DNA from: Bubalus kerabau
Taxonomy: Eukaryota > Chordata > Mammalia > Artiodactyla > Bovidae
Reading direction: 5' to 3'
Assembly: GCF_029407905.1 (NCBI RefSeq)
Contig: NC_073637.1
Location: 61,068,501-61,132,500 of the forward strand
Length of the DNA stretch: 64,000 nt
The notes below the pieces were generated by a model, which saw nothing but the letters and a program-made list of their open reading frames with translations, made no database searches and was not told the origin of the DNA. The translations under genes were made by a program, and so were the position numbers. Below are positions 48,292 to 59,749 of this stretch, piece by piece (the first letter of the stretch is position 1; each line of letters starts with the position of its first letter).

Positions 48292-49559
48292 AGAAATCTT
48301 ACAGACCATTCCCTCCGTATTTTTCTCCCTAAACTGTTCCTTACACTGAAATTCTCAATTCTTCTGAAACGGGCATCATTTCCAGCCTGATAGTACTAGT
48401 ACTAGAGAGGATAGCATTTTCCTGGTTAGGTCAATTTTTGCCTTCCTCTCTCTGACTTTCCCTACTTTTTCCTTCCCCAGCCTTTCCTCCCCATTACCAT
48501 TCTTATCCCTCGATGATTCTCCTCTATCCCCCTCCCTCCCTCCCTCCTTCTTTTTCATTCTCTTTCATCTTAAAAGACAGTATTTGCTTGTGATGACCTA
48601 CCAGTCATTTGGCACACTATACTGGACTGTCCTGGAAGAGGCGGCAGTCCTGGAGGGGAGAAAACCACAGCCATGAGCAGGATGTAACATGAGAAGGTAT
48701 TGCAGGGCAAGTGGAGTTTAGAGCTTCCCCACGGAAAAGAACCTAAGGTGGACTGGGAGCCTGTGGGAGAAGTAATGCAAATTTCATGGAAACATTTTTC
48801 TCCTTTTGCCTTTAAATATTTGAATAAAAGGGGAAAATTTATTAGATTTAATGTTTAAAAACATTTTCTCTGCTCTCATGGCATGCCAGGGAGATGTTTG
48901 CTTATCTTTCATCATTTTTAAGTGCCTCAGAGATTAGTAATTTTAATTCCTACACATTACAAAGATATATGCAGATTACTTGGTCAGTTTTCTTTTTATA
49001 TTTAAAATTTTTAGCAGACAGAAGAATTTTTAATATATCCTTGCAAAATCCCCAAACGTGTTCATCCATTTTGCATTTCAGTTTTACATTCCAAAATTTT
49101 ATTTTGTTCCTTCTTAATGTCATCAGTGAAATTAACTTATGAAAAGGGGACCAAAGGTGAATGCTTAGATAGAGGATACTACTGATGCCTCAACAAGATC
49201 TCTAGCAGTCTGGATAAAGCCACTCTGTCCAGCTAGTTTCCACACTTCAGTTCACGTTCCTACTGCCAGTCTCACTTTTCCAAGTAATTTAATGGCAAGA
49301 AAATACAGGTTCACTTCATCAAACATTGTTTCCCTAGGTGGTGAAATTTTTGTTATCTTGAAAACTGAGTTAATTCTTTTGATTAATTCCTAAAGGCAAA
49401 ATTGGCAGCTATGTCAATGAATCTTATTATGTCAATTTGAGTGCAAAGTGACCATGTGACAATTAATGCAGAGTAAGTGATACTATCATTTGAGTACTTT
49501 AAACCATCTAGTTTACATTCAAGATTACATTAAAGAAGCAGAACTAAATCTTAAAATAT
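48292..49559. other. Unique DNA with a pyrimidine-rich patch
   Basis: The plus strand is pyrimidine-rich at about 48440-48570, including a (CCCT)n run at 48529-48551. Nothing else recognised. Confidence 0.5.
48529..48551. repeat. (CCCT)n simple repeat
   Basis: CCCTCCCTCCCTCCCTCC within a longer pyrimidine tract. Confidence 0.85.
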
Positions 49560-49684
49560 TTTTTTTTTTTTTGACTATGCCACGCAGCTTGCATGTGGGA
49601 TCTTAGTTCTCTGACCAGGGATTGAACCTGAGCCCTGGCAGTGAGAGCACCAAGTTCCAAATACTGGATCTCCAGGGAATTCCA
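49560..49684 (-). mobile_element. CHR-type tRNA-derived SINE
   Basis: Begins with poly-T (complement of the A tail), then GCATGTGGGATCTTAGTTCT and CTGACCAGGGATTGAACC, ending CTCCAGGGAATTCC. This is the older cetartiodactyl SINE shared with whales and pigs' relatives. Confidence 0.85.
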
Positions 49685-50098
49685 AAAAACCTAAATCATT
49701 TTTTCAGAGAGCTTTTAATTGAAAAGTCCTCTTCATTCGTGTGATTCAAAAAATCCATTGCCAAACAAAAAAAGTCACCCATTATTTACCTTTCAAAAGA
49801 CATTACCCACAGCATTTTATGTCTATTTTTTTTTAAAAAATGTATGTTATGCTTCTTAGGGTTCTTAGTTTAGATATACACCATGCAAATACAGAAATGA
49901 TTCAGTTATGCTTTACTAATGCTTAATAAATCAAGATTGCACAATGAAGAATGCATTGACATTTTAAACCTTAGCCTAACATTTAATTAACAGATCCAGT
50001 ATGTATTCTCCTTTGAATTTAAAAATTATTGTATTTGGTCTATAGTCTTCCTCTAAAATGACCTTGATTTTAAAAAACTCTTCATTGCTTATTTCCAC
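49685..50098. other. Unique AT-rich DNA
   Basis: No element recognised. It leads directly into the palindrome at 50099. Confidence 0.5.
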
Positions 50099-50192
50099 GA
50101 TGAACAGAAATAATTTTTAGAAAAAATTAGATAAACTGATTAAGCATAATTAAAGTTTATCTAATTTTTTCTAAAAATTATTTCTGTTCATC
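50099..50192. repeat. Perfect 39-bp inverted repeat (hairpin)
   Basis: Left arm 50099-50137 and right arm 50154-50192 are exact reverse complements over 39 bp, separated by a 16-nt spacer (GATTAAGCATAATTAA). The arms start GATGAACAGAAATAATTT and end with its complement. The right arm touches the first base of a BOV-A2. Not a recognised transposon end. Confidence 0.97.
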
Positions 50193-50468
50193 AGAGAGGG
50201 CAATGGCACCCTACTCCAGTACTCTTGCCTGGAAAATCCCATGGATGGAGGAGCCTGGAAGGCTGCAGTCCATGGGGTCGCTGAGGGTCAGACACGACTG
50301 AGCAACTTCCCTTTCACTTTCCACTTTCATGCATTGGAGGAGGAAATGGCAACTCACTCCAGTGTTCTTGCCTGGAGAATCCCAGGGACGGGGGAGCCTG
50401 GTGGGCTGCCATCTATGGGGTCACACAGAGTCAGACATGACTGAAGTGACTTAGCAATAGCAATAGCA
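50193..50468 (+). mobile_element. BOV-A2 SINE next to the hairpin
   Basis: Full dimer, from AGAGAGGGCAATGGCACCCT to GTGACTTAGCAATAGCAATA. No TSD could be found on either side, unlike other BOV-A2 copies here. Confidence 0.93.
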
Positions 50469-52636
50469 ATATATGTGAATCATCTTAGTAACAAAAGCTT
50501 TCTGTTGCTCTAAGATTTTGTGGCCTCTACCTCAACAATTCAATAGATTCAGATTAAATAACAGGAGATAATTTAGGGAGATTTTATATAAGAATAATGA
50601 GAGCAATGTTCAAGCACAAAGATGGTTACTCCATTAAGGCCACCAATGGAAACAAAAACATCATTCTCCTACAGAAATATAAATGTATGTTGACCAAACT
50701 CTACATACACTGAAGTAATCTAAGCAAGTTGATTGGCAGTCAAACTTGCCAACTGTTAAAGGAGCTCAACTTCAAAATATTAAGCCTACCATCTATGTGT
50801 GAAAACACGAATTGTTTCCACTTTGAAAATTCCATTTGCTACTAATGCTTCTTGTGAGAGGTTGAAAGATTTTTTTTCAGATTCACTTTCTTTTCACCAG
50901 TGTTAGCACACTAGTATATTTAACAGAGACATTTACATGCTTTGCATTTTAAGTGCCTCGGAAATCCAAGCACAGAGCCTGCACATTTCCGCTGCACCAT
51001 CAGATGTAATGAGTTATGGTACTATCGGCATGTTGATAAGCTATAGCCCAAAGAAGAACAAGAAGGAAGTATAAAAAATATGGCCAGAGGATGGGATAAA
51101 ATTATCAGCTAGTGTGTTTTCCTGTTTGGTTTTAATCTACATTTAATTAAATTCTTATCTTCTGTGTACTTATGGTCGCATTTGAATGGCGAGACTGCAT
51201 TCATTATGAATGGTAAAACTTAACTCAGAGAACATTACATGTGGCTTCTTTAAAAAAGAGAAGAAAAACGCTGTCTTTATTCTTTACACTCAGGTCTTAT
51301 AAAAAGAGACCAAACTCTCTCTTAGGTCAAGTGCAGTAGCACTTAACCTTTGGGTTAACTGATTTGGAAAAGTTGGACTTAAATCAATTTTTAATGCTAT
51401 TTTTTATTTTTACAATTTGGAAATGTTATCAAATTCTGAGCTTGAACAGAGCTGGCAAGGGAAGCACTGAAGTGCATTAAGGAAATGCCTTCTTCATTCT
51501 TAAAAACAGAGATGATAACAGGAAGTTTTTATTAGTGCTGCAAAATGTGTGCATTAGTCTGCATCCTTAATTATTAAAATCATTACATTCCCTTGTTTTT
51601 ATATGCTGAAATAAGAAAAAAAATGCCTTAGTTACTATTTAAAGGTTTTTTTTTCCTTGTGTCACAGACTCTTTGAGTTCATTCAAGCATCCCTATATTT
51701 CAGAAAAAATCACACAATGCTTTGAACATAGTGTTTGGTTACACACATACTGGTTTCATAGCGCTTCAGTTTTGTGCCAGGAATGTCAGGGCAAATTGAG
51801 AATATCCTGAAAGCCACTGGTATCTGCAATAACAAGCAGGGTTTCCTAGGTCAACTTGAAGACTGTGTCAGCCTTAACAAAAGGAAACAGAGGCAATGTT
51901 TCTGATTGAGGTTTCAATGTATATTAATGAAGAAGTGAGGTTTGAGATCAGATTGGCTATCCCTATTGATCAAAATTCACCAAAAGCTAGAACAAAACCT
52001 TTCCATAGTTACTATACTACACACATACACACACACACACACACACATGCTGAGAGAATACAAATGAATATGTCTCATATTTTTATAGCTTTACTTAAAA
52101 GCAGTAATTTATGAGTAGTACTTGTGTGCTAGTGAAATAATCACATTTCAAATGAGCGTGTGTTTTTACCCTGTTATTTTATGCAATGGGGAATACTAAA
52201 CAGGAGAGGTTTAACATTCCAACTGAATGCTTAAATTTAAACACATATAATTAAACAACGTAGTTACCAATGACATACTGGCACATTTCTCCCAAATATC
52301 ATAAATACATTGGGAATGACTCCACTTTTGAAAGGAGCTGTAAACATCCCTACAATTGGGCCAAAAAAGTTTTTATCTGAAACACTGGACACTCCAAAAC
52401 TTTGATGTCTAATAGGATGAAAAGACCTTCTATTAAGCTAGTGACCACTCATTTTCTCAGACTCCAAAGAGGAGAAAAGATTTTCAGTATACGTCCCTTA
52501 TACTTCAAAGGTTTCTTTTTAAAATAAGCATTTTTATTTGGTTGGGCATTTATACAATTCAGCAGATGAAATGTCATTCTCTTGTACATAAGTGAACATT
52601 AAAATCACAACAAGGAAGAATCAAAAAAACAGTGAT
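50469..52636. other. Unique DNA, candidate conserved non-coding block
   Basis: Apart from a CA repeat at 52018-52047, no repeat is recognised in 2.2 kb. The part 50900-51640 is dense in TAATTA, GATAA and SOX-like words. Conservation is untested. Confidence 0.35.
52018..52047. repeat. (CA)n microsatellite
   Basis: About 14 CA units with one CATA interruption. Confidence 0.95.
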
Positions 52637-52784
52637 AAGGTGGTGCGGTGGTAAAGAATCCGCCTGCCAATGCAGGAGATACAGGAGATGAGGGTTCGAT
52701 CCCTGGGTCGGGAAGATCCCCTTGAGGAGGAAATGGCAACCTACTTCAGTATTCTTGCCTAGAAAATTCCATGGACAGAGGAGC
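52637..52784 (+). mobile_element. Bov-tA SINE, 3'-truncated
   Basis: Head (AAGGTGGTGCGGTGGTAAAG, GGGTTCGATCCC) and first part of the body, cut off at ATGGACAGAGGAG where L1 sequence begins. The loss of the 3' end is unusual for a SINE and points to a later event. Confidence 0.9.
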
Positions 52785-54285
52785 AACCTAGATGTACATC
52801 AGCAGGCAAAACAGAAAGCCCAGAGATAAATCCATGCACCTACAGACACCTTATCTTAGACAAAGGAGGCAAAAATATACAATGGAGAAAAGACAATCTC
52901 TTTAACAAGTGGTGCTGGGAAAACTGGTCAGCCACCTTTAAAAGAATGAAACTACCACACTTTCTAACACCATACACAAAAATAAATTCAAAATGGATTA
53001 TAGATCTAAATGTAAGATCAGAAAATATAAAGATCTTAGAGGAAAACATAGGCAGAACACTCTCTGACATAAACCACAGCAAGATCCTCTATGACACACC
53101 TCCCAGAGTAATGGAAATAAAAACAAAAATAAACAAATGGGACCTAATTAAACATAAAACCTTTTGCACATCGAAGGAAACTATACACAAGGTGAAAAGG
53201 CAGCCTTCAGAATGGGAGAAAATAATATCAAATGAAAACAACTGACAAAAAATTAATCTCCAAAATATACAAGTAGCTTATGCAACTTAATACCAGAAAA
53301 ATGAACAACTCAATCAAAAAGTGGGCCAAAGAGCTAAACAGACATTTCTCCAAAGAAGACATACAGATGGCTAATAAACACATGAAAAGATGCTCAACAT
53401 CACTCACTATTAGAGAAGTGAAAATCAAAACCACAATGAGTTATCATCTCACATAAGTCAGAATGGCTGCCATCAAAAAGTCTACAAAAAGTAAGTGCTG
53501 GAGAGGAGAGTCCACAAAAAACAAGTGTGGAGAAAAGGGAACCCTCTTACACTGTTGGTGGGAATGCAAACTGTTACTGCCACTATGGAGAACAGTGTGG
53601 AGATTCCTTAAAAATCTGGAAACAGAACTGCCATATGATCTAGCCGTCCCATCGCTAGGCATACACACCGAGGAAGTCAGACTTGAAAGAGACACAGGTA
53701 CCCAATGTTCACCGCAGCACTGTTTACAGTAACTAGGGCAAGGAAGCAGCCTAGATGTCCATCAGCAGACAAACAAATGAGGAAGAGGGGTAATATACAC
53801 AATGGAATATTCCTCAGCTACAAAAAGAATATACTTGAGTCAGTTCTAATGAGGTGGATGAAACTGGAGCCTATTATACAGAGTAAAGTAAGTCAGAAAG
53901 AGAAATACCAATACAGTATATTAACACATATATATGGGATTTAGAAAGATGGTAATGATGATCCTATATGCGAGGCAGTAAAAGACACACAGATGTAAAG
54001 AACAGACTTTTGGATTCTGTGGAAGGCTAGGGTGGGATGATTTGAGAGAACACGGATAGTGCCATATGTAAAATAGATGACCAGTGCAAGTTCGATGCAT
54101 GAAGCAGGGCACTCAAAGCCGGTGCACTGGGACAACCCAGAGAGATGGGATGGGGAGGGAGGTGGGAGCAGGGTTCAGGAATGGGGGGGACACATCTGCA
54201 TCCGTGGCTGATTCATGTCGATGTATGGCAAAAACCACTACAATATTGTAAAGTAATTAGCCTCCAATTAAAATAAATTCATGAT
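52785..54285 (+). mobile_element. L1 LINE: ORF2 end plus 3' UTR
   Basis: Starts with CAACCTAGATGTACATCAGC, which belongs near the ORF2 end, then jumps back to earlier ORF2 sequence (52815 onward) and runs through the normal order to the 3' UTR (GGTGCACTGGGACAACCC, TACAATATTGTAAAGTAATT). The left edge is therefore rearranged. A small internal duplication lies near 53490-53530. Confidence 0.9.
52946..53732 (+). pseudogene. L1 ORF2 C-terminal remnant
   Basis: The frame 52946-53245 encodes about 99 residues of the ORF2 C-terminal region (PHFLTPYTKINSKWIID near its start, WDLIKHKTFC later) before a stop. The following frame 53463-53732 keeps the cysteine-containing segment (CGEKGTLLHCWWECKLL). 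Endonuclease and RT are absent, so it is dead. Confidence 0.88.
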
Positions 54286-54686
54286 CAATAATATTACATG
54301 GGTTGGTAGTGTTTCCCAGCAAGCATACTACCTTTCTGTAGTCCATTCATTCTCCAATACCCATTCCCCTTCCATTCTCTTAACTTTGCTTCCTTATTAA
54401 CTAAGAAAATTGTAGTCATCAGAAGAGAATTTTATTTCCACCTTGATAGCACTCAACTATAGGTAGTGTCCACACACTCTGCTGTTATGACTATTATTTT
54501 GGATGTGCTGACCATGCCTTTACTTAAAGCCACCTTCCACTTTGGTGTTAGTTACTCCCCATTTTTCCTGTAAGCCTCAATTTTTCAGTCTCAATGAGAT
54601 CATTCCTATCAGAATAAAATATCATACTTTCTTTATTGTAAACAACAGCAACAACAGAAACCCTCTAGCTGTTATTTATCTGCTCA
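54286..54686. other. Unique DNA, nothing recognised
   Basis: No repeat or coding evidence between the L1 end and the next SINE. Confidence 0.5.
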
Positions 54687-54894
54687 CATTTAAAGCAAGG
54701 GTTTCCCAGGTGGCGCACGGGTGAAGAATCCACCTGCCAATGCAGGAGACACAACAGACACAGGTTAGATTCATGGGTCAAGAAAATCCCCTGGAGAAGG
54801 AAATGGCAACCTACTCTAGTACTCTTGCCAGGAAAATCCCATGGACAGAAAAGCCTGGTGGGCTACAGTCCATGGGTTTCGACACAACTGAGCT

Positions 54895-56597
54895 CACATG
54901 CTCTTCAAGATAATTAGAGATAACAAGGGAACATCTCATGCAAAGATGGGCTCGATAAAGGACAGAAATGGTATGGACCTAACAGAAGCAGAAGATATTA
55001 AGAAGAGGTGGCAAGAATACACAGAAGAACTGTACAAAAAAGATCTTAATGACCCAGATAATCATGATCACTTACCTAGAGCCAGACATCCTGGAATGTG
55101 AAGTCAAGTGGGCCTTAAGAAACATCACAAAGCTAGTGGAGGTGATGGGATTCCAGTTGAGCTATTTCAAATCCTAAAAGATGACATTCTGAAAGTGCTG
55201 CATGCAATAGGCCAGCAAATTTGGAAAACACAGCAGTGGCCAAAGGACTGGAAAAGGTCAGTTTTCATTCCAGTCCCCAAAAAAGGAAATGCCAAAGAAT
55301 GCTCAAACTACTGCACAATTGCACTCATCTCACACACGTAGTAAAGTAATGCTCAAAATTCTCCAAGCCAGGCTCCAACAATACTTGAACCATGAACTTC
55401 CAGATGTTCAAGCTGGATTTAGAAAATGCAGAGGAACCAGAGATCAATTGCCAACATCTGCTGGATCATCAAAAAAGCAAGAGAGTTCCAGAAAAACATC
55501 TACTTCTGCTTTATTGACTATGACAAAGTCTTTGACTGTGCAGATCACAACAAACTGTGGAAACTTCTGAGAGATGGGAATACCAGACCACCTGACCTGC
55601 CTCTTGAGAAATCTGTACACAGGTTGGGAAGCAACAGTTAGAACTGGACATGGAACAACAGACTGGTTCCAAATAGGAAAAGGAGTACGTCAAGGCTGTA
55701 TATTGTCACCCTGCTTATATAACTTATATGCAGAGTACATCATGAGAAATGCAGGGTTGGAAGAAGCACAAGCTGGAATCAAGATTGCCGGGAGAAATAT
55801 CAATAACCTCAGATATGCAGATGACACCACCCCTATGGCAGAAAGTGAAGAAGAACTAAAGAGCCTCTTGATGAAAGTGAAAGAGGAGAGTGAAAAAGTT
55901 GGCTTAAAGCTCAACATTCAGAAAACTAAGATCATGGCATCTGGTCCCATCACTTCATGGGAAATAGATGGGGAAACAGTGGAAACAGTGGCAGACTATT
56001 TTTCTGGGCTCCAAAATCACTGCAGATGGTGACTGCAGCCATGAAATTAAAAGACACTTACTCCTTGGAAGGAAAGTTATGACCAACCTAGATAGCATAT
56101 TGAAAAGCAGAGACATTCCAACAAAGATTCATCTAGTCAAGGCTATGGTTTTTCCAGTAGTCATGTATGGATGTGAGAGTTGGACTGTAAAGAAAGCTGA
56201 GCACTGAAGAATTGATGCTTTTGAACTGTGGTGTTGGAGAAGACTCTTGAGAATTCCTTCAACTGCAAGGAGATCCACCCAGTCCATCCTAAAGGAAGTC
56301 AGACCTGAATATTCATTGGAAGGACTGATGTTGAAGCTGAAACTCTAACACTTTGGCCACCTGATGAGAAGAACTGACTAATTTAAAAAGACCCTGATGC
56401 TGGGAAAAATTGAAGGCGGGAGGAGAAGGGGATGACAGAGGATGAGATGGCTGCACAGCATCACTGACTTGATGGACATGAGTTTGAATAAACCCCAGAG
56501 TTGGTGATGGACAAGGAAGGTTGGTGTACTGCAGTCCATGGGGTTGCAAAGAGTCGGACATGACTGAGCTGAACTGAACTGAACTGAGCACACATGC
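54895..56597 (+). mobile_element. BovB LINE, 1.7 kb, inner insertion with TSD
   Basis: BovB at 54902-56590, from CTCTTCAAGATAATTAGAG to the GAACTGAACTGAACTGAGCA end. The short direct repeat CACATGC at 54895-54901 and 56591-56597 is the likely TSD. It is 5'-truncated before the RT domain. Confidence 0.9.
54898..56207 (+). pseudogene. BovB reverse-transcriptase remnant (broken)
   Basis: RT-related coding in at least five frame segments. FIDYDKVFD (55510-55536) replaces the usual FIDYAKAFD, keeping the catalytic aspartate. The 2-base loss in CTGAGAGATGGG near 55568 is the same as in the copy at 35571-37240. YADD lies at 55814-55825. A frameshift near 56000 and a TGA at 56205-56207 follow. The endonuclease is missing. 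Confidence 0.92.
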
Positions 56598-56707
56598 AGC
56601 AGTAGCATTTAAAGCAAAACTCCTTGAAATAGTTTCCTCTTCTTGTGCTCTCTCAGTTGAACATTTCAACAGCGCTTACTTCAGCATCTATTGGTTTTCT
56701 TGTCAAA

Positions 56708-57050
56708 ATCATCAAAGTGAAAGTGTAAGTCGCTCAGTCATGTCCGACTCTTTGCAACCCCATGAACTGCACATTCCATGGAATTCTTCAGGCCAGAATA
56801 CTAGAGTGGGTAGCTTCTCCCTTCTCCAAGGGATCTTCCCAACCCAGGGATCGAATCCAGGTCTCTCTGCCTGCACTGCAGGCAGATTCTTTACCAACTG
56901 AGCCACAAGGGAAACCCAAGAATACTGGAGTGGGTAGCCTATCCCTGCTCCAGTGGATCTTCCCAAGCTAGGAATTGAACCGGGGTCTCCTGAATTGCAG
57001 GCAGATTCTTTATCAACTGAGCTATCAGGGAAGCCCTGATATCACCAAAG
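56708..57050 (-). mobile_element. Dimeric Bov-tA SINE (Bov-tA3-like) with TSD
   Basis: Reverse element at 56718-57040. The tRNA-like part appears twice (TTCTTTACCAACTGAGCCAC near 56888 and TTCTTTATCAACTGAGCTAT near 57006), as in the dimeric Bov-tA3 type. A 10-bp TSD with one mismatch, ATCATCAAAG and ATCACCAAAG, lies at 56708-56717 and 57041-57050. Confidence 0.88.
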
Positions 57051-57414
57051 CCATTGCTAAATCCCATTTCTTGGATCTTGTCTTACTTCAACATCAGAAA
57101 AACAGAAAACAGTTTCTCTGTGAAAACTTTTCTGCCCTTGGCTTTCCCTCAGCACCTTCTCCTGGTTCTTCCAATCTCACTGGCAGCTCCTTCTCAGTGT
57201 CCTTCGCTGGGTCTTCTGAGTTCATTTGCCACATTTCCCTCCAACTTCATTTTGTCCGGGCACTCTAGGTTGCCCTGCTGTTCATGAAACATGCCAATGC
57301 ATTCTTGCTTCTACCGTGGATATTCCTGCCTAAGACAGTTTCATGACTAGACTCTTTATTCCCTTTAGAATTTCTCCAATGCCCACTTCTAAATAAGGTC
57401 TTCCTTCACCATCT
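57051..57414. other. Unique DNA, nothing recognised
   Basis: Pyrimidine-rich in part. The 97-residue frame 56975-57268 starts inside the SINE and has no family resemblance. Confidence 0.5.
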
Positions 57415-57533
57415 TATTTTATTTTGCCATACCAGCAGCATGTGGGTTCTTAGTTCCCCGCCCAGGGATTGATCCTGTGTCCCCTGTATTGGGAGCACAG
57501 AGTCTCAACCACTGGATCACCAGGAAGTCCTAC
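57415..57533 (-). mobile_element. CHR-type tRNA-derived SINE
   Basis: GCATGTGGGTTCTTAGTTCC, CCCAGGGATTGATCCTGT and AACCACTGGATCACCAGG follow the CHR SINE in reverse. More diverged than the copy at 49560. Confidence 0.82.
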
Positions 57534-57654
57534 TATCTTATTTTCAATTTCAAACCTCCCTCTAGGTTTTTTCTGACTTATTTTTTCTCTATAATGCTTT
57601 TAAACATTTAACCAAGGATACATTTTGTACCTTTATTTATCATCTTCCTCTTTT

Positions 57655-57778
57655 ATTGAGATATGAACTCTTAAGGGAAGAGGTTCACTGCTGAATTTGG
57701 TGTCTAGGACAACACCTATCATACACAATAGGCCTGCAGTGACGATTTACTGGGTAAATAAAATAGACCACTATTTAA
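57655..57778 (+). mobile_element. Possible L2/MIR 3' fragment
   Basis: The sequence TGGTGTCTAGGACAACACCT followed by a CACAATAGGCCTGCAGTGAC block resembles the L2 3' end, which ends in an AATAAAT-like motif. Weak. Confidence 0.4.
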
Positions 57779-59749
57779 ACTTTTTATTATGCTTTTATGT
57801 TCTATAAGAAAATGGTTTTCTGTCTATTTTCCATGACTCTGAAATGATTATATTTATATAATAGTGTGCTGGACTTTTCTGGTATTTTAATAATATAGAA
57901 TTGCACACCCATAATTAAAGCTAATTTTACTATTTTTACAATGTTATTTGGCTTTAGGGTGTATTTCTATGCTATTAAAATTATTTACCATTATCTTTTT
58001 TATTGTTTTATTCTTCATATTGCATTAGAATGAGCACTAATATGTTGGCATCAGCCACAGCTCTTATATTTACATTGATTAATTCTTTTTGAACCCCTCT
58101 TATTCTTCTCTCTGTGTTTTTATCTTTGCCAGAGATGGGAGAGGGTGATAAAAGCATGTTTGTGAAATATTTTATTTCTGATAGACAGACCTATGTGAGG
58201 CAAATGGATTTAAACGCTGCATAATAGTTGCCATTTCTGAACCCAGTTTTGACTGTCTGTGAAGCATGTAATAAAATTAAGAAGAGCATAAAGATTGGAT
58301 TTGGGTGGATTACCTTGTCTTCAGGATCGATTATTTTGACCTAAGTCCATTAGCCAAAGTGTCCCCATATTAAGGAGCATTTTTCACATTTTAAGCCAAA
58401 TACAATAATTTCTGGAGTTAGGAGAGCATAAAGGGAAAAGAAAAGGGGGTCATAAGGAAGCAAACTTGTAGACAGAAACACAAACTTCAGCCCTCCATGA
58501 AATAGACCTGAAAGCATGACACTATTATTTGTATTGGCAGCGCTTTCCTTACAAATTGTTGGCTTTTTTTGCACCAACCTCTAACCCACCATTTCTGAAA
58601 CATTCCTAAGAAGACTTGAAAGACACTGTTAAAAGCATATCTGCCCAGAAGCCCTGGAAAAACTATAGCTGCAAAGTGTCTTTACTGTTTATGTAAGAGC
58701 AATCAAAGGTATCAACAAGCAAGACAGCTGAAAGTGCTCTCTCAGAAAAAGAAAGCAAAATTGATCCAAACTGAATATTTCTATGAAACGGGTTACAGGG
58801 AATTCTGCAGCCAAGTAGGCATCCCCCATATGCTTGTGTATTCCTCCCTATAAACATGAATATTCATAAATACAATCCCAGTAGATGGGAACAACCTAAG
58901 TAAATTACTGAACGTTAGGAACAGAAGAAAAACCTTTAATGCAATTCAGGTACCCACAAAGACCTGGACGGTTTGCATCAAATAACTGGACAAAAATATT
59001 ACAACTACATTGACTTCAGTTGTTATAATCTGTGACTGAGTTGTTTGATCTGTATTATTTACCATGGTAAAGGTGAAAAGTTGTTACTTGACCATTCTTT
59101 AATGCTACTCTTGCTAAAATCTATAGTATTTTCCCCCTTTTCCGCTTAAACTGAGGTCAGAGAACACAGAATCATTTGAAGCGTGCATTATTTTACAGCA
59201 GTGTTCTCAGAGGTTACTGAGGCAGTCACTCTTCTCCTTAAGGACCTGACACTTAAGTATTTTATTTCTTTACTGGGATTTGTTGTTGTTGCTGTTATTT
59301 ACTTCTTAAGTTTGTCACTGTCCCTGCTGCCAACAAACACTTCACTTTCTAATTCAATGTGAGCTGGGAAATCAACTAACCAGTCTGTATAGGTTGTATC
59401 TAAATTAAGAGTTCATGAATTCTCAGTGAAGATTTGACATGCTCTTACAGAGATCAAGTGTTAGACTAAAATACAATACAGTTGTGATATCTAAGCAAAG
59501 TTTGTTTTTTTAAAGCACAATCTATATTTGCATCTATTGAAAAGTATGCCTACATGTACATTTAGGTGTTTTTGTTTGTTTTCTCATCTTTCTAGGTTGC
59601 TGGCCGTGTTCTGGAACAATGCAAAAATATATGGAAGATATATATCTACATTACATATTATTGTAATATTTGCTCACAAGACAGCACCCTCCCCAACAAA
59701 ACATTAACACTTAAAAGTTATACTGGGGGGGGGGGGAAGCTTCTTGATT
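57779..59749. other. Unique AT-rich DNA
   Basis: No element recognised in 2 kb. A 12-G run at 59725-59736 lies just left of the RPL12 pseudogene. Confidence 0.5.
59725..59736. repeat. Poly-G run
   Basis: Twelve consecutive G bases. Such runs are rare here and error-prone in sequencing. Confidence 0.9.

Larger units (their letters stand above)
54687..56617 (+). mobile_element. Bov-tA SINE with a BovB in its tail; outer TSD
   Basis: The SINE occupies 54699-54894 and resumes as a tail scrap (AGCAGTAG, 56598-56605). A perfect 12-bp TSD, CATTTAAAGCAA, at 54687-54698 and 56606-56617 brackets the composite, so the SINE inserted first and BovB second. The head keeps AGGTGGCGC at 54708-54716. Confidence 0.9.
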
